Shown here: positions 56,722 through 64,000 of the stretch, in pieces | Layout: each line of letters starts with the position of its first letter | Numbering within the stretch: the first letter of the stretch is position 1 | From: Prochlorococcus sp. AG-347-I21 | GTDB taxonomy: Bacteria; Cyanobacteriota; Cyanobacteriia; PCC-6307; Cyanobiaceae | DNA length: 64,000 nt | Assembly: GCA_003279055.1 (NCBI GenBank) | Contig: QCBP01000007.1 | Location: forward strand, 20,085-84,084 | Direction of reading: 5' to 3' | Made by a program: the position numbers and the translations under genes | Notes under the pieces: generated by a model | Databases searched by the model: none | Seen by the model: the letters and a program-made list of their open reading frames with translations, nothing else | Told to the model about the DNA's origin: nothing

Positions 56722-57779
56722 TTTCTCTTCTTAGCCCAAGGTGGAATATCAATAAAGATTTGCTCTCCAGGTTCTAATCCATTAATTACTGAAGTTTTAT
56801 TTCCACTACTAATACCAATTTCGATTTTTTCAAATTTGGGAGAATTGTTTTTATCAACTTTCAAAATTCCTTTTTCACCTTTTTCAGTGACAATAGAAAC
56901 TGTTGGTACTAAGATTTTTTCTTCATTACCTTCGACTCTAAATTCAAGATCTGCAGTCATTCCAATTTTAATTTCTTCAGAAATATCTTTAAAATTTAAA
57001 GTTACTTCGAATGAGGTTACATTATTATCTTTTACAGCTCTTGTAGCTATTTTTTTAACTATGGCACTATATTTTTTTGAGGGATAAGCCTCAATTCTTA
57101 CTGAGGCTTCTTGACCTATTTTTATTCTGCCAATGTCACTCTCAGGAACTTTAGCAACAATTTCTAGGCCCTCTGATAGTTCAAAAATAAAGTTTTTGGT
57201 TTTAGGGTCTGAACTTAAGTTTGTACTTGGTGTGACATAAGATCCTATCTCAGCATATTTTGCAGTTATCTTTCCTCCATAAGGAGCTTTAATTAGATAG
57301 AAACTTTTTTCAGATTTTGCATCATTAAGTTTTGCGCTACTAATGTTGTAGTTATTTTTATAACTTTCATAGTCTTCTTTACTTACTGCGCCTTCTTGAT
57401 ATAAATATTCCCTTCTTAAAAATTCAGATTTTTGTTTTTCTACATTTAATTCAAGTTCTTCAATTTTATAGATAAAATCTTCATCATCAAGAGAAGCTAA
57501 AACCTGATCTTTTTTTACAAGATCGCCCTCATCTACTTTGATTTCTTTTATTACGCCTTGCTTCCGAGGCCCAATATTGCTTGTCCTTATTGCTTTTACT
57601 TCACCACTAGTATTAATTGAATCTGAGAGGATTCCTTTTTCAACTTGAACTACAAAATCAGAAATATCTTTTGACTTATTTTTCTTGAAGGAATTGGTTA
57701 TAAAAACGAAAAATATAGCTAGAGAAAGCAATATAATTCCACTTCTTAGATTTATATTTTTTTTTATTAAATCAAACAT
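56718..57779 (-). CDS. HlyD/RND-type membrane fusion (periplasmic adaptor) protein
   Basis: A 353-residue adaptor with one N-terminal membrane anchor (about 13-30). The barrel-sandwich hybrid is formed by TSNIGPRKQGVIKEIKVDEG and the returning LIKAPYGGKITAKYAEIGSY, with a coiled-coil hairpin between (about 105-155). The beta-barrel region carries RIKIGQEASVRIEAYPSK. No ABC or RND partner gene is adjacent; the stop overlaps polA by 4 bp. It would link an inner-membrane exporter to the outer membrane. Confidence 0.9.
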   Translation of the reverse strand: MFDLIKKNINLRSGIILLSLAIFFVFITNSFKKNKSKDISDFVVQVEKGILSDSINTSGEVKAIRTSNIGPRKQGVIKEIKVDEGDLVKKDQVLASLDDEDFIYKIEELELNVEKQKSEFLRREYLYQEGAVSKEDYESYKNNYNISSAKLNDAKSEKSFYLIKAPYGGKITAKYAEIGSYVTPSTNLSSDPKTKNFIFELSEGLEIVAKVPESDIGRIKIGQEASVRIEAYPSKKYSAIVKKIATRAVKDNNVTSFEVTLNFKDISEEIKIGMTADLEFRVEGNEEKILVPTVSIVTEKGEKGILKVDKNNSPKFEKIEIGISSGNKTSVINGLEPGEQIFIDIPPWAKKRK

Positions 57780-57923
57780 TTCTTTTTAAAAGCAGAATTA
57801 GAGAATATTTAGGAACTAAATAAATAATCAAGACGATTATAATTAACTTATCCAAGATTGGTTAAGTAAATACTATATTACTAGAAGATGTTTTCTTGAT
57901 AATTTTTCCATAAGTTTTTTCAA

Positions 57924-59015
57924 ATGTTAAAAGCAGGTATTATTGGATTACCAAATGTTGGAAAATCAACTCTATTTAATGCACTTGTAGAAAATGCTAA
58001 GGCCCAAGCGGCTAATTTTCCCTTTTGTACTATAGAACCTAATAAAGGCATAGTTTCAGTCCCAGATCAAAGGTTGCAAGAGTTAGGTAATTTAAGTTCT
58101 AGCCAAAATATTATCCCAACAAAAATTGAATTTGTAGATATCGCAGGACTAGTAAAAGGAGCTAGTAAAGGCGAAGGTTTGGGAAATAAATTTTTATCAA
58201 ATATTAGGGAGGTTGATGCAATAGTTCATGTTGTAAGGTGCTTTGAAGATAGTGATGTAATTCATGTTTCTGGAAAGGTAGATCCCCTGGATGACATTGA
58301 GATAATTAATCTGGAATTGAATTTAGCTGATTTATCTCAACTCCAAAAAAGAAGAGAAAGAATTAAAAAACAGGTTAGAACTAGTAAAGAGGCAGCTAAA
58401 GAAGATACCTTACTAGAAAAAATTGAAGAAGAGCTAGAGAAAGGCCTTTCAGTTAGATCAATATCTTTGAATGAAGAAGAAAATTTAATAATTAAGCAAT
58501 TAGGCTTCCTTACTGCAAAACCAATTATTTACGCAACTAATTTGAATGAAAATGACTTAGCTGAAGGTAATGATTTTTCATCAACAGTTCAGAGTTTTGC
58601 AAGCAATGAAAATACAGAATGTATAAAAATATCAGCGCAAGTCGAATCTGAATTAATAGAGTTAGAACCAGAAGATAAAAAAGACTACCTTATTGGCTTA
58701 GGAGTAGAAGAAGGGGGATTAAGTTCATTAATTAGATCAACATATAAATTATTGGGATTAAAAACTTATTTCACTACCGGAGAAAAGGAGACAAAAGCAT
58801 GGACCATAAAAGATGGGATGACTGCGCCACAGGCAGCAGGAGTAATTCATACTGATTTTGAAAAAGGATTTATAAGAGCTCAGACTATTTCATATCAAAA
58901 TTTAATTGATTCAGGTTCAATTGCCAATGCAAAAACTAAAGGTCTTTTAAGAAGTGAAGGTAAGGAATATATTGTTAACGAAGGTGATGTAATGGAGTTC
59001 TTATTTAATGTTTAG
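57924..59015 (+). CDS. ychF: Ribosome-binding ATPase/GTPase YchF (OLA1)
   Basis: A 363-residue TRAFAC-class P-loop NTPase with ATP preference. G1 is GLPNVGKSTL, G2/G3 are PNKGIVSVPD and VDIAGLVKGASKGEGLGN, and the G4 position reads ATNLNEND in place of NKxD, the hallmark of ATP-binding YchF proteins. The C-terminal TGS domain (TTGEKETKAWTIKDGMTAPQ, EGKEYIVNEGDVMEFLFN) is present. It acts in ribosome function and stress response. Confidence 0.97.
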   Translation: MLKAGIIGLPNVGKSTLFNALVENAKAQAANFPFCTIEPNKGIVSVPDQRLQELGNLSSSQNIIPTKIEFVDIAGLVKGASKGEGLGNKFLSNIREVDAIVHVVRCFEDSDVIHVSGKVDPLDDIEIINLELNLADLSQLQKRRERIKKQVRTSKEAAKEDTLLEKIEEELEKGLSVRSISLNEEENLIIKQLGFLTAKPIIYATNLNENDLAEGNDFSSTVQSFASNENTECIKISAQVESELIELEPEDKKDYLIGLGVEEGGLSSLIRSTYKLLGLKTYFTTGEKETKAWTIKDGMTAPQAAGVIHTDFEKGFIRAQTISYQNLIDSGSIANAKTKGLLRSEGKEYIVNEGDVMEFLFNV

Positions 59016-59023
59016 TAAGTCTC

Positions 59024-59182
59024 TTAAGGCTTACTATTTTGCTTTTTGAATTTAAATTCAAAAAATGAAATTAATAAAATTAAGATACATCCTAAGCAAC
59101 TTCCTATTAACCCAAAAACAATGGTTGTAAAGCCATCATCGTAGCCATATTGTAATTGTGGTAAGTGAGGGGGTATTGGCAT
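59024..59182 (-). CDS. 52-residue single-pass membrane protein
   Basis: A minus-strand frame MPIPPHLPQLQYGYDDGFTT followed by IVFGLIGSCLGCILILLISF and a basic tail FEFKFKKQNSKP. One hydrophobic helix (about 20-42) holds two cysteines. Its ATG overlaps the stop of the upstream minigene by one base (TAATG), evidence for translational coupling and against a chance frame. Function unknown. Confidence 0.6.
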   Translation of the reverse strand: MPIPPHLPQLQYGYDDGFTTIVFGLIGSCLGCILILLISFFEFKFKKQNSKP

Positions 59183-59325
59183 TATTTTTCAACAGAATTT
59201 TCAATATCTTCCAGTAAATGTTTAGTTGATCTACTAAAACCATTAGTTTTTAAATAGTTTTGAGCCTCTCTAAATTTTTCAGCTACTCTTTTTGCATAAG
59301 GAGTATTCATGGAAGTTTGAGTCAT
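59182..59325 (-). CDS. 47-residue soluble minigene upstream of the membrane minigene
   Basis: A minus-strand ATG frame MTQTSMNTPYAKRVAEKFRE then AQNYLKTNGFSRSTKHLLED and IENSVEK. It is amphipathic-helical and charged, with an alternative start at M6. It is coupled through TAATG to the following membrane minigene. No family recognised. Confidence 0.55.
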   Translation of the reverse strand: MTQTSMNTPYAKRVAEKFREAQNYLKTNGFSRSTKHLLEDIENSVEK

Positions 59326-59452
59326 TTTGAAAATGCGACTAATCTTATAATCTGATTTAAGTACACCTTTGATAAGTATTCAAAAATACAAGAATTTATA
59401 AATAGGATTTTTTACTCAGTAAAATGTTATTCAAAAAATTTAATTATAAAAA

Positions 59453-60835
59453 TTAATCAGTAATCGATTCGTATATAACCCTAATCAACATTCTTATTCC
59501 ATCATCATTTTTTAGTTTTTCGTAGGATGGCATTCCAGATTTATTAAATTCCCTAAGATCTTCAAGTAATTCAGGATGAAATTGGAAGGTGAAAGATCTC
59601 CTTTTATGTTGTGTCTCATAATCTGTGTAGTTAATGCAAGTTGCAGAAACTTGAGTGCATAGCTTCCCTTGTGCACTAGTGGAACAAACTATTTCAATTG
59701 AATCTGGTAAACTTAAAAGCCAAGAAAATTCAGAAACTGAGATATTCTTCCTTATTGGAGCAATTGCATTATGGAGTTTCCCGTAAGCCCAATTAGCAAA
59801 TAATATTGCTTCTTCATTTACCTCGTCACTATGAAACATAACTATGTTTAAATTTTTTTCGAAAGTTACTGACTGTTCAACAATCCCTACATTTTGTTCA
59901 CTCGTTATTTCATGATGCAAAAGTAATTTTGGGAAATCTTTACTTTGATGAATGCCATTATGAGAATAATGTAATAATTCAACTTGACCAACTTCAGGAA
60001 CTTCATTTAGAGCTACAGCAAAGCACGGATCATCCCAACCTTTAGCTACTTCTATTTCGGGAATATCATCTTGAGTATCATCATCCTTATAAATAGATAA
60101 ATTTTCTCCAGTATTTATTATTTCTTTGCAAGTATTTAAGAGGTTTTCGTAATGACACTTGGAAGAGACAACTTCTGGCTTCATCAAATTTACAATCTGA
60201 TTAACTGCCTTTTTTATAAGCCTAATATGAGCCTGAGCAGCTAATTGATGGCCAAGACAAATAAATATAGATGGAGCAGTTTTGAGTCCTCTTGAAAGTA
60301 TTATTTCTTCAGTTAATTCTTGTAATTCATCTAATGATATATTTAAATCTTTAAAACTATTTGCATCTTTTACTGTTGGATGTCCTCCTTCAACAAAAAC
60401 TGCTAAAGAGTTTTTTAATAAATCAATTAATAATTTATTGTCGAGTTTTCCTGTCTTCCATAGAGGTATAAGTATTGAGTCGCAATCGGATATGAATTGG
60501 CATAGAGATGCAATATTAGAAGAAGCTCTTACATCTTCTCCAATTAAATTCTTTCCAACATGATCTGCTGGTTCGATTATGCAAATAGAATTTTTTATGA
60601 TGTTTGGATTCTGAATAATTTCTTTTAGATCTTCATTGGTTTCAATTACTCTTTCGTAAGGTGCTCCATTATTCCATTTCTTTTCAGTAAGAATTTTAGC
60701 TTTTTCATCGTGATAATTTTTTAAAAGACTTGGAGAAGTTCTATCGTTTATGAAATCTCCAAATAAAGTTTGAATAGATGAAAAATTAGATAATCCAGGT
60801 CTAAAAAATCCTGAATCTTTTCTTAGATTTTTCAT
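59453..60835 (-). CDS. Large amidotransferase-like protein, unknown substrate
   Basis: A 460-residue soluble protein with elements of a class I glutamine amidotransferase: a nucleophile-type turn FICLGHQLAAQ with Cys193, and a late FTFQFHPELLEDL with His420 and Glu422, which fits the catalytic triad. The N-terminal 80 residues and about 200 residues between the two motifs are unlike GuaA, CarA or TrpG, so the usual domain would be strongly expanded. It may amidate an unidentified product or have lost activity. It stands alone on minus, with no obvious synthase partner next to it. Confidence 0.6.
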   Translation of the reverse strand: MKNLRKDSGFFRPGLSNFSSIQTLFGDFINDRTSPSLLKNYHDEKAKILTEKKWNNGAPYERVIETNEDLKEIIQNPNIIKNSICIIEPADHVGKNLIGEDVRASSNIASLCQFISDCDSILIPLWKTGKLDNKLLIDLLKNSLAVFVEGGHPTVKDANSFKDLNISLDELQELTEEIILSRGLKTAPSIFICLGHQLAAQAHIRLIKKAVNQIVNLMKPEVVSSKCHYENLLNTCKEIINTGENLSIYKDDDTQDDIPEIEVAKGWDDPCFAVALNEVPEVGQVELLHYSHNGIHQSKDFPKLLLHHEITSEQNVGIVEQSVTFEKNLNIVMFHSDEVNEEAILFANWAYGKLHNAIAPIRKNISVSEFSWLLSLPDSIEIVCSTSAQGKLCTQVSATCINYTDYETQHKRRSFTFQFHPELLEDLREFNKSGMPSYEKLKNDDGIRMLIRVIYESITD

Positions 60836-60994
60836 TTCTTAAATTTATTACCTTATTTATAGGTTATATATCTAATTATATTTAAAAATTTAATTTTGAG
60901 TAAATCTTGATATAAGCACATTCTTTAACCTAGTATTTCAAAAATTATTTATGCTTTTAATTAATAAGATCTTTTAATTTCTTAATGGTGATAA

Positions 60995-61672
60995 ATGATT
61001 AACTTTATAATTACCCCAGATTATGTAGAGGCATTTTTAGGCACTTGTGAAGGCCTTTCATTTATTTGTACTTCATTAATAGCATTAAGATTCATAATTT
61101 TATTTTTATCAATCGCAAACTTTATTTTTTGTTTTTGGACAGGATTAGATTCCGCTGAAAATTTATCAATACTATTTCTGGCGGTACTTCATTTTAGTTT
61201 AAATTTTTATATGATTAGTCATTACTACTATTCAAGATCAATAAAATGCTTGCCTTTGGGTTGGAGAGAAACATATAAGAAATATTTTTCTATTTTTCTC
61301 CCATTTGAATTTAAAAAAATGTTGAGTTTTGCAGAAATAGTGAAACATAGTAATAAAAGTCCTCTTGAGTTAGTTAAAAAAGATAGTGAATTTGAATACT
61401 TATCATTTGTAGTTGATGGTGGAGCGTCTATTACTTTAGAGAATGGTAAAGAAGTTGCTTCTCTCAAAAAAGGGGATTGGATTTCAGAATTTTCCTTTAT
61501 AACAGGCGATAAGACCTCAGCAAATGTTATTTCAAAAGATATTTATGCAATAAGTTGGAGTAAATCAAAACTTCAAAAGATTAAAGATAGAAAACCAGAA
61601 TTATTTGAAAAGTTAAATTCACTTATAGCTAAAAATCTCTGTTACAAGTTAGTAAGATCTAATAAAAAATAA
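60995..61672 (+). CDS. Membrane cNMP-binding protein, Popeye-like
   Basis: A 225-residue protein with two strong hydrophobic helices (about 26-48 and 57-79) preceding a jelly-roll domain (about 95-220). The junction TYKKYFSIFLPFEFKKMLSF parallels the YrklFqPL...F.kL linker of Popeye-domain proteins, and GKEVASLKKGDWISEFSFIT with GDKTSANV occupies the phosphate-binding cassette; the usual GE and Arg of CRP-type sites are SE and Lys here. Closing ISKDIYAISWSKSKLQKI is also Popeye/CRP-like. It converges on a class III cyclase, which points to cAMP as ligand. There is no DNA-binding domain. Confidence 0.72.
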   Translation: MINFIITPDYVEAFLGTCEGLSFICTSLIALRFIILFLSIANFIFCFWTGLDSAENLSILFLAVLHFSLNFYMISHYYYSRSIKCLPLGWRETYKKYFSIFLPFEFKKMLSFAEIVKHSNKSPLELVKKDSEFEYLSFVVDGGASITLENGKEVASLKKGDWISEFSFITGDKTSANVISKDIYAISWSKSKLQKIKDRKPELFEKLNSLIAKNLCYKLVRSNKK

Positions 61673-61702
61673 AACTCTTCTTAAATTTTTCGCAAACTAT
61701 TT

Positions 61703-63559
61703 TCAAAGAATTTCATAAACTTCCACAAGTGATTCTCTCCCTTTAACTTTGCACTCTCCCCAATTTTCAATATTATAATTTTCTTTTTTTAAAAACTTAA
61801 GACTATCTCCAGAAACAAGAATTCTACAGTTATTGTTCATCTTCTCCTTATTTAGTGATTCAAGTCTGGCAGCTACATTTACGCTATCTCCGATTAGAGC
61901 ATATTCAATCTTTTCAGCGCCTCCCATAGATCCAGTTATAATTTTTCCACTATGAATCCCAATCCTTAAGCGTAGAGGCGGTAAATTTTTCTTACCTGAT
62001 TCTTCTATTAGATCATCTATTGCATTTCTAATCTCAATAGCAGTTTTAATTGAAGCATTGGAAGATTCCTCTAATGATTTTCTTACAGGTGCCCCGAAGA
62101 CAGCAAGGAAACCATCTCCTGTAAATTTATTTACCATTCCTCCATTTTCTGAAATTATTTTTACAAATTTTTCCATTCCATTATTAAGCCAGTCTAATAA
62201 TTCTGTAGGAGTCATTTTCTCTGAAACACTACTAAAACTAACTGTGTCACTAAATAGAATAGTTACAGGTAATTCAGTTCCAGGAAACTTGCCGTTTTCT
62301 ATAAGTGCATCTTTTTGTTTCCATAATTCTTCCGCAACTTCTGGGGATGTAGTTTGACCTAAAAGTTTTTGCATCAAAGCTTTTTGTTTTTGCTGTTCTG
62401 CGGCCTTTTTAACCCATGAAACTGTAGAAACTAAAATAATAGAAATAATTGGTAGGGCAAATTCAATCCAATATCCTAAAATAAATGATAAAAATACAGC
62501 TATTGATAAGGATGAAATTATGATTATTAAACCTAATAATCCATACAAAATTTTCTTACTTTTTTCTATATATAAAGCTGTCGATAATGTTAATAGAATT
62601 ATTAGGAATAATTCTAATGTTGGATTTATAGTATTAATTTGTAGAGTATTTCCATTTTGCAGAGAAAGAAGTTGATTCGCTCTATGCGCATGGATTTCGG
62701 CTCCACTTATATACATAAGTTGGCTATCTTTTATAAATCTGCTTGAAGGGAAAGCGAATATATCTTTTAGTGATGGCGCAGTTGCGCCAATAACAACCAT
62801 TTTATTTTTAAAAAAATCTTTAGAAAAGTTTTTATTTAATATTGATGCGATACTATATTTTGGGACATAATTTGATCTTGGATAGTCTATTAAAATTTGA
62901 AATCCATTTGAATCAACATTTGTATAACCTCCAGAATATTTTTTTATTGTGTTAATTTTTCCCTCACTAAATTGCTCATCTATATCAAAAATTTCATTAT
63001 TTAATTTTTGATTAATTTCAACCATCCTTGAAGGAATGCTTACAAATTGTGGAGGCAAATTAAATTTCTTACGATCTACCCCTACTAAATTTCTTCGTAT
63101 TACATTATCTACATCAACAGGGATATCATTAAAAGCCTGTCTCTCGAGTGGAAATTCTGGAATTGATGCTATCCCTTCTGCAACATTAAAAATACTAATT
63201 ACCTTTGGATTCTCTTTGCTAAAGGAGGCAAGTTGATCTGCTCCTTTTCCTACTCCTACATTTCTATATAAGTCAAGAACGATACTTGAGGAGCCAGCTT
63301 TATCTAAATTTTTAATTACTTCAAAAAGATAAATATCATCAATAGGCCATCCATATTTTTCAATATCTTTTTCTGTTATCCCAACAACTATGGTTTTAGA
63401 TTCTGCTTTGTTTTTTTTAGGGAATTTATTCAATAATGAGTCATAAATTATAAGATCAAGATTTTGTGTGACACCTCTAAAAGATAAAATGGAACAAAAT
63501 AGAATAACTAATAAATAGAAACTTGAATTGACTGAGGCTTTTATTAATTTCTTAAACAT
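61703..63559 (-). CDS. CHASE2-domain class III adenylate cyclase
   Basis: A 618-residue membrane protein: N-terminal anchor, an extracytoplasmic CHASE2 sensor domain (about 35-320), about three transmembrane helices (about 325-390), and a cyclase domain (about 425-610). Catalytic metal aspartates are in ILFSDTVSFSSVS and GDGFLAVFG; the adenine-specifying Lys is in VNKFTGDG with Asp in LIGDSVNVAARLE; Asn and Arg of NVAARLESL are intact. It should make cAMP in response to an external signal. It is 8 bp downstream of the unknown gene and probably cotranscribed. Confidence 0.93.
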   Translation of the reverse strand: MFKKLIKASVNSSFYLLVILFCSILSFRGVTQNLDLIIYDSLLNKFPKKNKAESKTIVVGITEKDIEKYGWPIDDIYLFEVIKNLDKAGSSSIVLDLYRNVGVGKGADQLASFSKENPKVISIFNVAEGIASIPEFPLERQAFNDIPVDVDNVIRRNLVGVDRKKFNLPPQFVSIPSRMVEINQKLNNEIFDIDEQFSEGKINTIKKYSGGYTNVDSNGFQILIDYPRSNYVPKYSIASILNKNFSKDFFKNKMVVIGATAPSLKDIFAFPSSRFIKDSQLMYISGAEIHAHRANQLLSLQNGNTLQINTINPTLELFLIILLTLSTALYIEKSKKILYGLLGLIIIISSLSIAVFLSFILGYWIEFALPIISIILVSTVSWVKKAAEQQKQKALMQKLLGQTTSPEVAEELWKQKDALIENGKFPGTELPVTILFSDTVSFSSVSEKMTPTELLDWLNNGMEKFVKIISENGGMVNKFTGDGFLAVFGAPVRKSLEESSNASIKTAIEIRNAIDDLIEESGKKNLPPLRLRIGIHSGKIITGSMGGAEKIEYALIGDSVNVAARLESLNKEKMNNNCRILVSGDSLKFLKKENYNIENWGECKVKGRESLVEVYEIL

Positions 63560-63567
63560 ATCTTTAA

Positions 63568-64000
63568 TTAAGATAGTTTATTTAAACAAGTAACATCGAT
63601 ATCTTTCGCCCAATTTTCATCAAAGAAATCACCAATTTGGAATTTCTCGCTTAAAGAACTTTGTGGAATATTTTTATCGCAAAATTTAGAAAGCCAAGCC
63701 ATTTTGTCTTCTTCATTTTTACTTTTCTGATAACTTGATGGCGCGATTAAAGTTTGAGCAGGTGGTGAATCATCTTGTATAAAATTGAAGTCAAAACCCA
63801 TATCAGTATTATCATTACAATCAAATGAAGATTCCAAAATAAATGGAACATCTTGGCTGGGAATTGAAATTAAAAATACTTTTTCTTTAGAAGCTTTTAT
63901 TTTAAAATCATTTAAATCAACTTTATTTCTTTGTGTTTCTTCAAATTCTTTAAAGTTAATATTAATGTCTTTAGGATCGTTGGAAGGGCCAATAATTAAT
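63568..64000 (-). CDS. Unknown protein upstream of the cyclase (cut by window edge)
   Basis: The frame is open through to the end of the window (IIGPSNDPKDININFKEFEE and later KVFLISIPSQDVPFILESSF read in frame before the internal TTG at 63837), so the N-terminus lies outside. The visible 144 residues are acidic, have three cysteines in the last 90, and end in DIDVTCLNKLS. No membrane helix is visible in the part seen. An 8 bp gap to the CHASE2 cyclase suggests one operon, so it may belong to the same signalling unit. Confidence 0.7.
   Translation of the reverse strand, partial: LIIGPSNDPKDININFKEFEETQRNKVDLNDFKIKASKEKVFLISIPSQDVPFILESSFDCNDNTDMGFDFNFIQDDSPPAQTLIAPSSYQKSKNEEDKMAWLSKFCDKNIPQSSLSEKFQIGDFFDENWAKDIDVTCLNKLS

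Overview
The window is a gene-dense, strongly AT-rich stretch of a marine picocyanobacterial chromosome, almost certainly high-light-adapted Prochlorococcus. The evidence is a Pcb-type chlorophyll antenna gene next to flavodoxin, psbD/psbC, ycf4, petM, ycf39, NTRC, ycf46-type AAA ATPase and FutA genes, very small genes, short intergenic spaces, the Yfr1 small RNA motif, and no phycobilisome or mobile genes. Coding strand switches often and most genes sit in short operons.

Region by region. 1-3.2 kb: the end of a surface-polysaccharide locus (a glycosyltransferase cut by the window edge and an initiating sugar-phosphate transferase), a tRNA-Arg and a helix-turn-helix gene. 3.2-15.7 kb: mostly minus-strand housekeeping genes (rsmI, pnp, rpsN, rseP, serS, ycf46-like, yidC, PH-domain, rnpA, rpmH, DUF2808, aroH, sppA) with a CysQ-like phosphatase on plus. 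15.7-22.3 kb: a DMT exporter, two envelope glycosyltransferases, an AEC carrier, a SemiSWEET and small unknown genes. 22.4-31.6 kb: an iron-linked neighbourhood with flavodoxin, Pcb/IsiA-like antenna, outer-membrane porin, PiuC-type oxygenase and FutA, interspersed with a MIF-like tautomerase, DUF1824, DUF3386 and glyQ. 31.6-33.8 kb: tRNA-Ser, a CP12-like minigene, a rhomboid protease, tiny genes and two small RNAs. 33.8-45.9 kb: cobQ with a ferredoxin, maf, psbC-psbD, ycf4, a cyclophilin, ilvH, petM, ycf39, infA and NTRC. 46-57.8 kb: the three-gene proton-translocating transhydrogenase operon, a YheT-type hydrolase, dxr, cysS, polA and an HlyD-type adaptor. 57.9-64 kb: ychF, two coupled minigenes, a large amidotransferase-like protein, and a cAMP module made of a CHASE2 adenylate cyclase convergent with a Popeye-like membrane cNMP-binding protein.

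Most interesting observations: (1) Yfr1, recognisable by its ACTCCTCACAC core, has an 8-nt perfect complement over the ribosome binding site of the porin gene 5 kb away; and a second small RNA 150 bp downstream of Yfr1 begins with an 11-bp complement to the whole Yfr1 core interrupted by a single bulged A, which suggests a small-RNA/anti-small-RNA pair. (2) A Popeye-like cNMP sensor sits convergent to its likely cyclase. (3) A 52-residue gene carries only the C-terminal cysteine module of CP12. (4) psbC is broken by an 11-base C tract carrying two extra bases, most likely an assembly or sequencing error in an essential gene.
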